From the NCBI GenBank assembly GCA_903909435.1, contig CAIVVT010000234.1, forward strand, positions 1 through 64,000: 64,000 nt of DNA, given 5' to 3'. The position numbers and the translations under genes are program-made. This stretch comes from an uncultured Acidobacteriia bacterium (lineage in GTDB: Bacteria > Acidobacteriota > Terriglobia > Bryobacterales > Bryobacteraceae). The number at the start of each line of letters is the position of its first letter. Within the stretch, counting starts at the first letter, position 1. Under the pieces are notes generated by a model, which did not search any database, was not told the origin of the DNA, and saw nothing but the letters and a program-made list of their open reading frames with translations. Shown here piece after piece: positions 16,384-24,559 of the stretch.

Positions 16384-17646
16384 TTAGTCTTCCGCTTCGG
16401 TTTGCAGCGAAGGAATGCGCGACAGCGCGCCGGCTTTCTTGAACACCCATTCGCCCGCATAAACCGCGCATCCCAGCACGATGGCTGCGACTGCGTTGAT
16501 CGCCAGCGCCGCCACCGCAGTGACGATGAAACTGGCCGCATCGACGAGCCTCATCTTCGGCAACCGGCGCCACGTGGACCATTCGAGCAGGCGAACGCCC
16601 ATGTACGCGGTGACGCCCGCCAAAGCCGCTAGCGGAACGTGCGAGAGAATGCCGGATCCGAATCCGAGCACGGCCGCGAGAATGGCTGCGTGCCACAGAT
16701 TCGCCACCCTTGTAGTCCCACCACATTTCAACAAGGCCAGGCTGCGCGCCGGTATGCCCACGGACAAGGGTGCGGCGAAAATTCCCGCGCAGACGTTGGC
16801 GATGGAATAAGCACCCAGTTCCACGTCGGCATCGGCCTGCTTCAACCGGTGATGGCGGCCGCGGAAGTGCTCGATGACGCGCGAAGTCACGAGCAGATTC
16901 ACCGAGGCGACGAACGCCAGTCCGAGAGCTTGCGGCAGCACAGTATAAACGTCCGAGGGGTGCCAAGCGAAGCCGGCGAAGGGCGGCAGTGACAGCGAGA
17001 GCAGCCCGACTTCTCTCTCATGCAGACCGGCGATGGTCGCAGCCGCCAGGGCCAGTCCGACGCCGACGAGGGGAGTCGGAATACGCGGCCATCGTCTCGA
17101 GAGCAAGGCGGATACGCCAATCACCAGGATTGCGAGCAGCAGGGGCTGAATCCGGGCATGGCCCGATGCGCGGGCGACATCAAACACGACGTCGAACATG
17201 CTGCCATTCTGAGCAATCTTGATCCCGAAGATAGTAGGAAGCTGAGAGATGAACATCATGCCCCCGATGCCGCAGGAGAAGCCTGAAACGACAGCCTGAG
17301 GGACACGGCTAATAGTGCGTCCGAGCCGGAGCACCGAGAAAATCATCATGAAGATGGCAGCGGTCAGGCAGACCTTTGCGGCACCTCCAACGCCCTGATG
17401 CCGCACCGCAGCGGCAATGAATGGAACGGTGACGGACGAGGTTCCGCCGATCAGAACAGGATTGCGACCCAACAAGACGGTAATCGGCGCGGTGAGAATT
17501 GAAGTGAACACGCCGAGCACCGGCGGCAACCCCATGAGAGCCGCCATGGCAAGCCCATATGGAAGAGCGATAAGAGCGGCGATCAGGCCGCCGCTCATAT
17601 CTCCCAGAGCCTGCCTCGGGCTGTATCTGATGCGAGGCAGTTGCAT
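16384..17646 (-). CDS. SulP/SLC26-type anion transporter lacking a STAS domain
   Basis: A 420-residue polytopic inner-membrane protein. The N-terminus PRQALGDMSGGLIAALIALP is the SulP signature region just before the first helix, followed by GLPPVLGVFTSILTAPI and LIGGTSSVTVPFIAA, with about ten to twelve hydrophobic segments. A conserved region near HRLKQADADVELGAYSIANV and GIPARSLAL follows. Full-length SulP proteins carry a cytoplasmic STAS domain after the membrane part; here only about 20 residues follow the last helix. The substrate (sulfate, bicarbonate or another anion) cannot be deduced. Confidence 0.82.
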   Translation of the reverse strand: MQLPRIRYSPRQALGDMSGGLIAALIALPYGLAMAALMGLPPVLGVFTSILTAPITVLLGRNPVLIGGTSSVTVPFIAAAVRHQGVGGAAKVCLTAAIFMMIFSVLRLGRTISRVPQAVVSGFSCGIGGMMFISQLPTIFGIKIAQNGSMFDVVFDVARASGHARIQPLLLAILVIGVSALLSRRWPRIPTPLVGVGLALAAATIAGLHEREVGLLSLSLPPFAGFAWHPSDVYTVLPQALGLAFVASVNLLVTSRVIEHFRGRHHRLKQADADVELGAYSIANVCAGIFAAPLSVGIPARSLALLKCGGTTRVANLWHAAILAAVLGFGSGILSHVPLAALAGVTAYMGVRLLEWSTWRRLPKMRLVDAASFIVTAVAALAINAVAAIVLGCAVYAGEWVFKKAGALSRIPSLQTEAED

Positions 17647-17724
17647 TGTTTCGAGGTGCTGGTCCCTTGCTCCTTCTGCGTGATGGCACGCCAGTGATTC
17701 GCTGGATACATGCCGGTACCATCG

Positions 17725-17758
17725 CGGTCGCGGGTCCGTTCGGACCGGGCCGCGACCG
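17725..17758. repeat. GC-rich hairpin between SulP transporter and aminotransferase
   Basis: cggtcgcgg-gtccg (17725-17738) pairs with cggac-ccgcgaccg (17741-17745 and 17750-17758), leaving a 2-base loop and a 4-base bulge. Its acggtcgcgg core, read on the minus strand, resembles the palindrome at 12968. Confidence 0.5.
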
Positions 17759-17796
17759 TGAGATAACGGCGGACTGCGGCTCTCGCCACAACGACC

Positions 17797-18942
17797 TTAC
17801 GCCATGACTTCGCTCAGGGCTTTCTTGAATTTCTCCATTTCGTCGCGGGTCCCGACGGTTACGCGGACGTGGGTGGGCCATGAGGGCCACACGCGCCCGA
17901 TGTAGACGTTCTTGGCCGCCATGGCCTTCACCACTTCCTGGCCAGGGCGGTGGACGTTGAGCATGAACTTATTGGAGACCGAGGGCACGAACTCGTAGTT
18001 GTTCTTCGCCAACCAGGACAGTGTGTCCTCGCGGATGTCGCCTATGATCTTGCGGCGCTCCGCGACCAAGGTCTTGACCTTCAAACTGGCGTGCGCGCCC
18101 ACCATGCCTGTGACCGGCAGCGCGCCGCCGCGAAAGGACTTCAGCTTGGCGATCAGGTCGGGGCGGCCGATAGCCGCACCGGCCCGCAGGCCAGCCATTC
18201 CGTAGAGCTTGGAGAAGGTGCGCAGGATGATCACGTCCTTGTCGCGCGCCACCAGGTCCGTGGCGAAGGGCTCCGTGGAGAGGTGGATATACGCCTCGTC
18301 CAGCAGGATCACCGTGCCCTCTGGCTTGTTAGCGACGATCCACTCGATGTCGGCCCGCGGCGTGATGGTGCCGGTCGGGTTGTTCGGGTTGCAGATATAG
18401 ATCAGGCCCGGCGTCGCATGTGCGGTGGCCATGGCCTTTACGTCGTGCGCGTAGGTCTTGGTGAGAGGAACCTGAATGACCGGGGCATTGATGAACTTCG
18501 CGGCGCGCGCGCCAGCCTCGTAACCCGGATCGCCGGCAACGAGAGGCTTGCTGGGGGAACAGAACGCAAGGACCGCGTAGTGAAGGGGATCGCTGGAGCC
18601 GGCGTATGGGTCAACGTAAGTGGGCTTAACGCCAGACTGCTCGGCCAGGGTCTTGGCAAAGTCGAAAGTCTCTTCGTATAGGTACCGGCCACCTTTGCGA
18701 ACCACGTTGTGGATCGCCTCGGCGGCCTCCGGACATGGTCCCAGAGGATTCTCATTGGCGTTGATCTTCACGGCGTCATCGGGGATTCGCCCGATGCTGG
18801 ACAGCTGAGCCAGCGCCGATTCGTTGTAGAAAGGCAGTGCGGCGGAGGCGCCCAAAAGTGCACCCAGACGCCCGAAGGTACGGCGCGAAAAGCCGCGCTT
18901 CACGAAATCCTGTTTTTGTTCGTCGGAGAGAAGACTGGTCAT
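17797..18942 (-). CDS. HisC-like class I/II aminotransferase with Tat-type leader
   Basis: A 381-residue PLP enzyme. The core shows NANENPLGPCPEA (61-73), CNPNNPTGT (184-192), LLDEAYIHLS and TFSKLYGMAGLRAG with PLP Lys245, all typical of histidinol-phosphate/aromatic aminotransferases. Ahead of it lies about 45 residues with a twin arginine (FSRRTFGRLGALLGASAALP), an unmistakable Tat pattern, so the folded enzyme with its cofactor may be exported. Cytoplasmic HisC lacks such a leader and no his genes are near, so histidine biosynthesis is unlikely. Substrate unknown. About 850 bases of non-coding or uncertain sequence lie behind it. Confidence 0.88.
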   Translation of the reverse strand: MTSLLSDEQKQDFVKRGFSRRTFGRLGALLGASAALPFYNESALAQLSSIGRIPDDAVKINANENPLGPCPEAAEAIHNVVRKGGRYLYEETFDFAKTLAEQSGVKPTYVDPYAGSSDPLHYAVLAFCSPSKPLVAGDPGYEAGARAAKFINAPVIQVPLTKTYAHDVKAMATAHATPGLIYICNPNNPTGTITPRADIEWIVANKPEGTVILLDEAYIHLSTEPFATDLVARDKDVIILRTFSKLYGMAGLRAGAAIGRPDLIAKLKSFRGGALPVTGMVGAHASLKVKTLVAERRKIIGDIREDTLSWLAKNNYEFVPSVSNKFMLNVHRPGQEVVKAMAAKNVYIGRVWPSWPTHVRVTVGTRDEMEKFKKALSEVMA

Positions 18943-19032
18943 TGGTGAATAGCCCCTTTTCTTGGTCTGATGCCCAACACCGACCGTGGTGAATCCGGCA
19001 AAAAGCGCTGGACTCCGCCAGGGTCAGACGAA

Positions 19033-19317
19033 CTAATCCAACCGGCTCCCGCGGCGGCCTGCCCAGGGAGCGGTCAGAACGTAAACGAATAGGCGCCGCG
19101 AACGCGGGCCAGCACTCTCCTGCTGAATCGGTTGAGAGATGTGATAGGCGCCGCCCAGTTGCAAATGCACCCTTTGAGAGGAAGATACCAGAGAACCTGA
19201 CGGCAGGCTAAGGTTTTTGCAAACAGTTGCGGTTCGCGCGATGGCTGATTCGCTGTATTGGCGGTTGGCCAAGCCCGGGCGAAATGGCCGGGAATGAACG
19301 GGTCGGAACGGCCTCAT
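19033..19317 (-). CDS. Doubtful 94-residue ORF
   Basis: The ATG at 19317 has AGGAG seven bases upstream, a better ribosome site than many real genes here, which is the main support. The product is basic and has no recognisable domain. In the neighbouring frame the 3' end reads RVLARVRGAYSFTF followed by a stop, reminiscent of the aromatic-ended last strand of an outer-membrane barrel. The region may therefore be a decayed receptor tail, not a living gene. Confidence 0.22.
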   Translation of the reverse strand: MRPFRPVHSRPFRPGLANRQYSESAIARTATVCKNLSLPSGSLVSSSQRVHLQLGGAYHISQPIQQESAGPRSRRLFVYVLTAPWAGRRGSRLD

Positions 19318-19582
19318 AGCTTAGCTCCTAAGTGTGGAATGGATGGGCCGCCAGGGCAGGGGCGGAACTGCTTGAGGAACGTTGGACGGGAAACGCTGAG
19401 GTCCGCGACGAAGCGGCAGGGACTGGGGAATTTCGCGGTGGACGGCTAACTCAGTCGCGCCCTACGCTACGATGATTCAGTTTATGCCACTTTGGGACAC
19501 GAATTGAATTAAATATTGGCAATTCCATTCACAAATCTCGTGAATCGGCTATCCGGGGGACGTCCGAAAATGCAATAGAGAC

Positions 19583-19609
19583 GAGGGGGCGGCGCGGTGC
19601 CGCCCCCTC
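19583..19609 (-). terminator. Terminator of the Oar-like receptor gene
   Basis: Arms gagggggcggc (19583-19593) and gccgccccctc (19599-19609) with a 5-base loop start 13 bases after the stop codon; on the minus strand a T-rich stretch follows (tctctattgcatttt). Confidence 0.75.
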
Positions 19610-19622
19610 ACACTCGAACAGT

Positions 19623-22600
19623 TTAGAACGAGAACCGCAGGGCAAGCTGAAGTTGCCTGGGGAAGTTCTGCTGCGACGTAATGTAGCCGAACGACGAACT
19701 GCCGAACGACGTATTGGGAGCGGAAAACTGAGGCGTATTGAACGCGTTCAGGCCCTCCGCGCGGAACTGCGCTTTCACACGCTCCATGATCACGAAATTT
19801 TTGAACATGGATAGGTCGTAGTTGATGGTGCCGGGTCCACGCAGCGGGATGGTCCGGCTGACGTTTCCGAAAGTGAACTGAGCAGCCTGCGAGAATGCGG
19901 CCGGGTTGATGTAGCCGCTGAGACGCGATTCCAGGCTTCCGCTGGTCCCGGCCGACACGCCAGTTGCGTTCGGACGCTGGCTGGCGTAACCGAAGGCGCC
20001 ATTCAAGTTGCTGCTTTGCGTTACCTGGAGCGGGAAGCCAGTCTGGAAAGTGGATACCGCGTTCACGATCCAGCCACCCACAATGTAATCCAGGATCCCG
20101 GACTTGTTGGCGAGAGGCTTGCCTTTGCCGAAGGGTAATTCGTAGGTGACAGCGCTGGTCCAGCGCAGTGGCGTATCCACGTTCGACCGGCTGTACTCGG
20201 CGGCCATATCAAACGGGTTCTGCGGACCGGCAGCGCCGCTGTTCAGCGAGTTGCCGGGGCCGCCGCTGCTGGCATCCATGTTGCGCGAGTAGGTGAAAGT
20301 GGAGAGCAGGGCCAGCCCCGCGCTCAACCGTTTCTGCGCCTTGACGATCAGCGAATCGTACCGGGCGTGGTTCTGGTCGCTGAACTGCAGGTTGACAGAC
20401 CCAAATGTCGGATAGGGCAGCAGCAACTGGTACTTTTGCACATTGGCGGTGCCGATGACGCCGCTCCCGCCGTTGCCGTAGAACGGATTGGGGACCGCGC
20501 TGTTGAGTGCGCCGCCGAGGCCGAAATTCGTGGGGTTCAGTGCGTTGATATTGATGTTCGCCGTGCCCAGCGTCAGATGCGTGGTGTGCGAACCGACATA
20601 GCCGAGTTCGAGGGCCACACCACCGGGCAATTCCCGCTGTATATCCAGCGAGTATTGCTGCACTCGTGGCGACCGCGCGTTGGGGTCGACCAGCGAAAGG
20701 CTCTGGCCGGTGGCAGTCAGGTCGCCGCGGGTGTTGCCCACCGGGGAAGCGAGGCCGCCCGGGAACGGATCGGTTAGGCTGCCGACCGGCGTTGCGAAGC
20801 CGTTGACGGTGGGAATGTAGCTGGTGGTGGCGGTGTATCCGGGGGGATTGAGCGGCGCACCGATGCCGAACTGAGGAGCCCAGAAGATCCCGTAGCCGCC
20901 GCGAACGACGGTTTTGGCGTTCACCTGCCAGGCTAGCCCAACTCGGGGCCCGAACTTAGTCAAATTCGGATTGCCCACCGAGGTTGGATTGCCATTGATC
21001 CCTGCGAGTTCGACTACCCCTTTGGGCAGAATGCCCGTCACCCCGGCGCCGAGGGGATTCACGGCTTCGCGGTTAAAGCCCACGACGAGTCCGTTGTTGC
21101 GCTCGGCAAGGCCGTACTCACGCTCCCAGCGCACGCCATAGTTGACGGTGAGTTTGCTTGAAAGGCGGAAGTCGTCCTGCACGAACAGCGCGTAGTAGTC
21201 GGCATAATCGCGGAGCTTGGTGGGGATGTAGCCGGTGCCGCTGGTTGGATAGCCCAGCAGCAGATCGGCCAGGTCGGAACCGGAGCTCACGTTATTGCTG
21301 AGTGGCGTGGAGCGGGTGAACACGTTGTTGAACTGGAAGTTGCCCGAACTGTCTCCGAAGTCGTTCCCATCCGCTTTGATGCGCCGGTAATCGAAGCCGG
21401 ACTTCAGGCTGTGGCGGCCGCGGTAGTGGGACACGCTGGTGGAGAAACTGCGCGACGCGTGGACGTAGTAGAAGTTGTTGTTCGTGCCCAGACTGTACTG
21501 TGAGGTCATGCCGATGTTCGGGAAGGTCTGCGACGGCACCAGGCTCACGAAATTGGAGCTGAAGCCAAGGCTGGCCAGATTGAAGTTCTGGCTCGCCTGG
21601 TAACCGTAGTTCGGAAACCGGTTCATGCCGTAGCGGACAGCGACCACCGTGGACGGGGAGACGGTAAACAGGTTGTTCACCTGCGTCGCATCGACGCGGC
21701 GCTGGAGACGCCACTGATCGGGAGAGGAGACGGAGGGGAACCAGGTGTTGCCAGGCTCCAGCGAATAGTAGCGCAAGTAGCTGACGCTGGCGTGCCACCA
21801 ACTCGCCACCTGATGATCGAGCTTGCCAGTGTACTGCGCCGCGTGAGAGGGCAGCGTGGTGGATGCATTCAAATTCGGCGCTCCGTAATATGCGGCCGTG
21901 CCGTTGGGCAGGACGTAGGTTTTGGCGATGTTCCGCCCGACGACGTTTAGTTGCTGGGTTGGGATTACGTTGCCCGAGAACGGCACTCGCGTGTAGCCGC
22001 CACCAGCGCCCTGGATGGTACTGAGCGGATCGTAGATGGTCTGCAGCCCGCCTCCCTTAGCCAGGCTTTGCGAGAAATCGCCCGAACGTTCGAGCGCCGT
22101 CGGCGCAGAAAATGCCGAGGAATTGGCCTGCGTGTCGTTGTACCCTTCGGTCGCGATCCAGAAGAAGGTCTTGTTCTTGCCATCGTACAAACCCGGCGCG
22201 ATCACCGCGCCGCCGAAACTCCCGCCGTACGTCTTATTGGGCTGGTCCGCCAGTGGCAATCCCGCGGCGTTATTGAAGAAGAAATTGGCGTCCCAACTGG
22301 TCTCCCGCAGGTGGCCGTAGAGACTCCCGTGATAATCGTTGGTCCCCGACCGCATGTAGGTGTTGAACATGCCGCCGCCGGTACGGGCCATCTCGGAGTC
22401 GTAGGTATTGGCCTGGACTTTAACTTCCTGGACCGCCTCCAGTGATGGGATGATCACGGCACGATTGTTCGCGTCGGTGATCGGCACACCGTCGATCAGG
22501 TAGTTGTTGCCACGGACCGGACCTCCAGCGACCGAGATCATCGATGAGCCGCTTTGGTCCTGCATCCTGTTGTATGACGGAGGCCCCACCTGAACGATGT

Positions 22601-23093
22601 TGGCGGAGAGTTTGGACATCATGAACGGATTGCGGCCCAGGTTCGGTAGCTCGACCAGTTTCTGGTTGTCGAGCACCTGGCCCTGGGACGCGTTGGAAGC
22701 TTCCACCAGCGGCACGTCTTCGGTCACCTGAACGGATTGGGTGATCTGACCGAGCTCGAGTTTGATATCCAACGTGAGCTGCTGCTGAGTCCCGATAATG
22801 ACGCCAGTCCGGTCGAACCTCTTGAATCCGGGGTGCTCCACGGAAATTGTGTAAGTTCCAGGGACGATCTGCGTGAATACGTACTCTCCCTCGGAAGTGG
22901 AGATTGTGGAGCGCGCGGAGCCCGTCCCCTGCTCGGTCAAAGTGACTTTAGATTCAGTCACGGCGGCGGCGGCCTGATCGCTGATCAGCCCACGCAGCCC
23001 GCCGTAGTAGGATTGCGCCATTACAAGCCCTGAAACCAGCGCTGAAGCTGCTGTAAGGCGTAGAAAACCGCGTAGAGATCCCCTGAACTGCAT
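19623..23093 (-). CDS. Oar-like TonB-dependent receptor with N-terminal carboxypeptidase-regulatory domain
   Basis: A 1156-residue outer-membrane protein; the start is placed at MQFRGSLRGFLRL, which opens a signal peptide ending MAQSYYGG. Residues about 28-115 form a carboxypeptidase regulatory-like beta-sandwich (GLISDQAAAAVTESKVTLTE, SEGEYVFTQIVPGTYTISVE). A plug-like region follows (QGQVLDNQKLVELPNLGRNP, NNYLIDGVPITDANN), then a long barrel with many aromatic strand ends, closing with LALRFSF. This architecture is massively expanded in Acidobacteriota, where it is presumed to import or bind glycans or peptides; the ligand is unknown. No exported sugar enzyme is directly co-transcribed. Confidence 0.92.
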   Translation of the reverse strand: MQFRGSLRGFLRLTAASALVSGLVMAQSYYGGLRGLISDQAAAAVTESKVTLTEQGTGSARSTISTSEGEYVFTQIVPGTYTISVEHPGFKRFDRTGVIIGTQQQLTLDIKLELGQITQSVQVTEDVPLVEASNASQGQVLDNQKLVELPNLGRNPFMMSKLSANIVQVGPPSYNRMQDQSGSSMISVAGGPVRGNNYLIDGVPITDANNRAVIIPSLEAVQEVKVQANTYDSEMARTGGGMFNTYMRSGTNDYHGSLYGHLRETSWDANFFFNNAAGLPLADQPNKTYGGSFGGAVIAPGLYDGKNKTFFWIATEGYNDTQANSSAFSAPTALERSGDFSQSLAKGGGLQTIYDPLSTIQGAGGGYTRVPFSGNVIPTQQLNVVGRNIAKTYVLPNGTAAYYGAPNLNASTTLPSHAAQYTGKLDHQVASWWHASVSYLRYYSLEPGNTWFPSVSSPDQWRLQRRVDATQVNNLFTVSPSTVVAVRYGMNRFPNYGYQASQNFNLASLGFSSNFVSLVPSQTFPNIGMTSQYSLGTNNNFYYVHASRSFSTSVSHYRGRHSLKSGFDYRRIKADGNDFGDSSGNFQFNNVFTRSTPLSNNVSSGSDLADLLLGYPTSGTGYIPTKLRDYADYYALFVQDDFRLSSKLTVNYGVRWEREYGLAERNNGLVVGFNREAVNPLGAGVTGILPKGVVELAGINGNPTSVGNPNLTKFGPRVGLAWQVNAKTVVRGGYGIFWAPQFGIGAPLNPPGYTATTSYIPTVNGFATPVGSLTDPFPGGLASPVGNTRGDLTATGQSLSLVDPNARSPRVQQYSLDIQRELPGGVALELGYVGSHTTHLTLGTANININALNPTNFGLGGALNSAVPNPFYGNGGSGVIGTANVQKYQLLLPYPTFGSVNLQFSDQNHARYDSLIVKAQKRLSAGLALLSTFTYSRNMDASSGGPGNSLNSGAAGPQNPFDMAAEYSRSNVDTPLRWTSAVTYELPFGKGKPLANKSGILDYIVGGWIVNAVSTFQTGFPLQVTQSSNLNGAFGYASQRPNATGVSAGTSGSLESRLSGYINPAAFSQAAQFTFGNVSRTIPLRGPGTINYDLSMFKNFVIMERVKAQFRAEGLNAFNTPQFSAPNTSFGSSSFGYITSQQNFPRQLQLALRFSF

Positions 23094-23362
23094 TCTGCAA
23101 ATTCTCCCGATTGTGTCGATTGCGAACCGCCGTAACGGAGGCGGGTACAGCAGCGGCCACGTCTGGGCAGAGACGTCGGAGGGCGCCACAGGGCGGGTGG
23201 GAATGCGGACAGTCACGCGGGGAGGACCTTCCGGGAAGGTACTCGGTGACTTGTACGGATTAGTTTACGACGGTAACGCGACAGAATCCCATCAAAAAAA
23301 TCTATCGGTCCGTATAGATTAAGGGAGGCGGCCTGTTGCCGTCGGGATGACCCGGCAAATGC
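23094..23362. other. Upstream region of the Oar-like receptor
   Basis: Non-coding as far as I can see. It must hold the receptor promoter on the minus strand. The 5' untranslated region carries GGGAGAA shortly before the ATG. No operator-like repeat stands out. Confidence 0.35.
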
Positions 23363-23406
23363 AAAACGAGGAAGGGCCACCCATGAGGGTGGCCCTTCCT
23401 CGTTTT
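23363..23406. terminator. Strong bidirectional terminator behind rpmG
   Basis: A perfect 20-bp stem (23363-23382 with 23387-23406) with a 4-base loop; the stem ends in AAAA/TTTT so each strand reads out into a T-run. It ends the rpmB-rpmG transcript 20 bases after rpmG. Confidence 0.92.
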
Positions 23407-23425
23407 CGGATCAATCCTCGAAGAC

Positions 23426-23581
23426 CTAGATCTTCGATTCTTTATACTTCACGTGCTTGCGGGCTTTCGGGTCGTATTTCTTGATCTCGATTTTCTCGGT
23501 CTTCAATTTCGGGTTTTTCGTCGTCGTATAGAAGTGGCCGGTCCCGGCCGTCGAAACGAGGCGAATCAGAATGCGGGGCAT
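23426..23581 (-). CDS. rpmG: 50S ribosomal protein bL33, zinc-free form
   Basis: A 51-residue protein, translated from the sequence as [20 protein letters not shown] and continuing through [19 protein letters not shown], which is a full-length bL33. There are no cysteines, so this is the C-minus form that does not bind zinc. It lies 10 bases behind rpmB on the same strand, the common rpmB-rpmG arrangement, and ends at a strong terminator. Structural protein of the large subunit near the E site. Confidence 0.95.
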   Translation of the reverse strand: MPRILIRLVSTAGTGHFYTTTKNPKLKTEKIEIKKYDPKARKHVKYKESKI

Positions 23582-23591
23582 GGCCTACTCC

Positions 23592-23828
23592 TTAGAACTT
23601 AACGCCGTCGGACTTGAGTCTGGCGAGCACGACGTCTACACCCAACTTGTCAATCGTCTTCAGACCACTCGTGCTGACGCGGAGCCGCACGAAGCGAGCG
23701 AGTCCGGGCGACCAGAGGCGTTTGCTCTGCATGTTCGGCTCGAACACGCGCTTGGTCTTGTTGTTCGCGTGAGAAACCCTGTTCCCGCTGATGGGACGTT
23801 TTCCAGTGACAGGGCAGTACTTGGACAT
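23592..23828 (-). CDS. rpmB: 50S ribosomal protein bL28
   Basis: A 78-residue protein beginning [20 protein letters not shown], the bL28 signature, followed by the KTKRVFEPN and [18 protein letters not shown] segments. Only one cysteine remains (Cys5), so the four-Cys zinc site of the C-plus form is missing, in step with its cysteine-free bL33 partner. An upstream in-frame start would add 16 residues of unlikely sequence and is not used. First gene of the rpmB-rpmG operon. Confidence 0.95.
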   Translation of the reverse strand: MSKYCPVTGKRPISGNRVSHANNKTKRVFEPNMQSKRLWSPGLARFVRLRVSTSGLKTIDKLGVDVVLARLKSDGVKF

Positions 23829-24037
23829 AAGAAACTCCAACGGGGATATCGCGGGAACGCGGGCAGTCCCTTCCAAGAATTATACATGACAACGCCGCGA
23901 GGTCCAAATCGACGCTTTCCAGTCCGCCCCCAACCTCACCACGCGTAGCTAGGGAATCTGCCTCCGATTCAGCATACAATCCGGAAATCATTCTCCAGAA
24001 AATGCTAAAATTCCCGTGACTGAAAGCGAGGTGTCTC

Positions 24038-24514
24038 ATGAAGGGCGATCCGAAGGTGATCGATTATCTGCAGGAAGTTCTCACAGGGGAACTGACCGCG
24101 ATTAATCAGTATTTTCTGCATGCGGAAATGATGGAGAACTGGGGCTACAAACGGCTTGCCGCCAAGACCAGGAAAGAGTCGATCGAAGAGATGCAGCACG
24201 CCGAGAAGCTGCTTGAGCGGATGCTCTATCTCGACGGTTCGCCGAACATGAAGAACCTGTTCCAGCTCAGGATTGGGCAGAACGTCAAGGCTCAGCTAGA
24301 AAACGACCTGCAGGTTGAATACGAAGCCGTCCCTAGGCTCAACAAGGCCATCAACGCCGCGGTCGAGGCCGCCGACAACGGTTCCCGCGACCTGTTTGAG
24401 TCCATTCTCAAGGATGAAGAAGAGCACGTCGACTACCTTGAAGCGCAACTCCACCTGATCCAGGAAATGGGCTACGAGAACTACCTGGCCCAGCACATTC
24501 ACAAGGAAGACTAG
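24038..24514 (+). CDS. bfr: Bacterioferritin (heme-binding ferritin)
   Basis: A 158-residue four-helix ferritin-like protein colinear with E. coli Bfr over its length (MKGDPKVIDYLQEVLTGELT). The ferroxidase ligands line up at Glu18, Glu51, His54, Glu94, Glu127 and His130, and the heme-binding Met52 is present in EEMQHAEK. It should form a 24-subunit shell that oxidises Fe(II) and stores it as mineral. It is transcribed away from rpmB. The leader has GCGAGGTG before the ATG and an AT-rich TAAAAT at 24006-24011 that could be a -10 element. Confidence 0.96.
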   Translation: MKGDPKVIDYLQEVLTGELTAINQYFLHAEMMENWGYKRLAAKTRKESIEEMQHAEKLLERMLYLDGSPNMKNLFQLRIGQNVKAQLENDLQVEYEAVPRLNKAINAAVEAADNGSRDLFESILKDEEEHVDYLEAQLHLIQEMGYENYLAQHIHKED

Positions 24515-24559
24515 CCCGCCCGGGAATTCGCGGAGCGCACGCCATAGGGCTTACTTCTA

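Larger units (their letters stand above)
18943..19622. other. 680-base gene-poor region
   Basis: Between the aminotransferase start and the receptor stop I find only one ORF with a ribosome site (19033-19317, listed separately) and the terminator at 19583-19609. At 19071-19081 a segment similar to one half of the 12968 palindrome occurs (cagggagcggt). The AT-rich part at 19490-19560 has no feature I can name. Confidence 0.4.
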
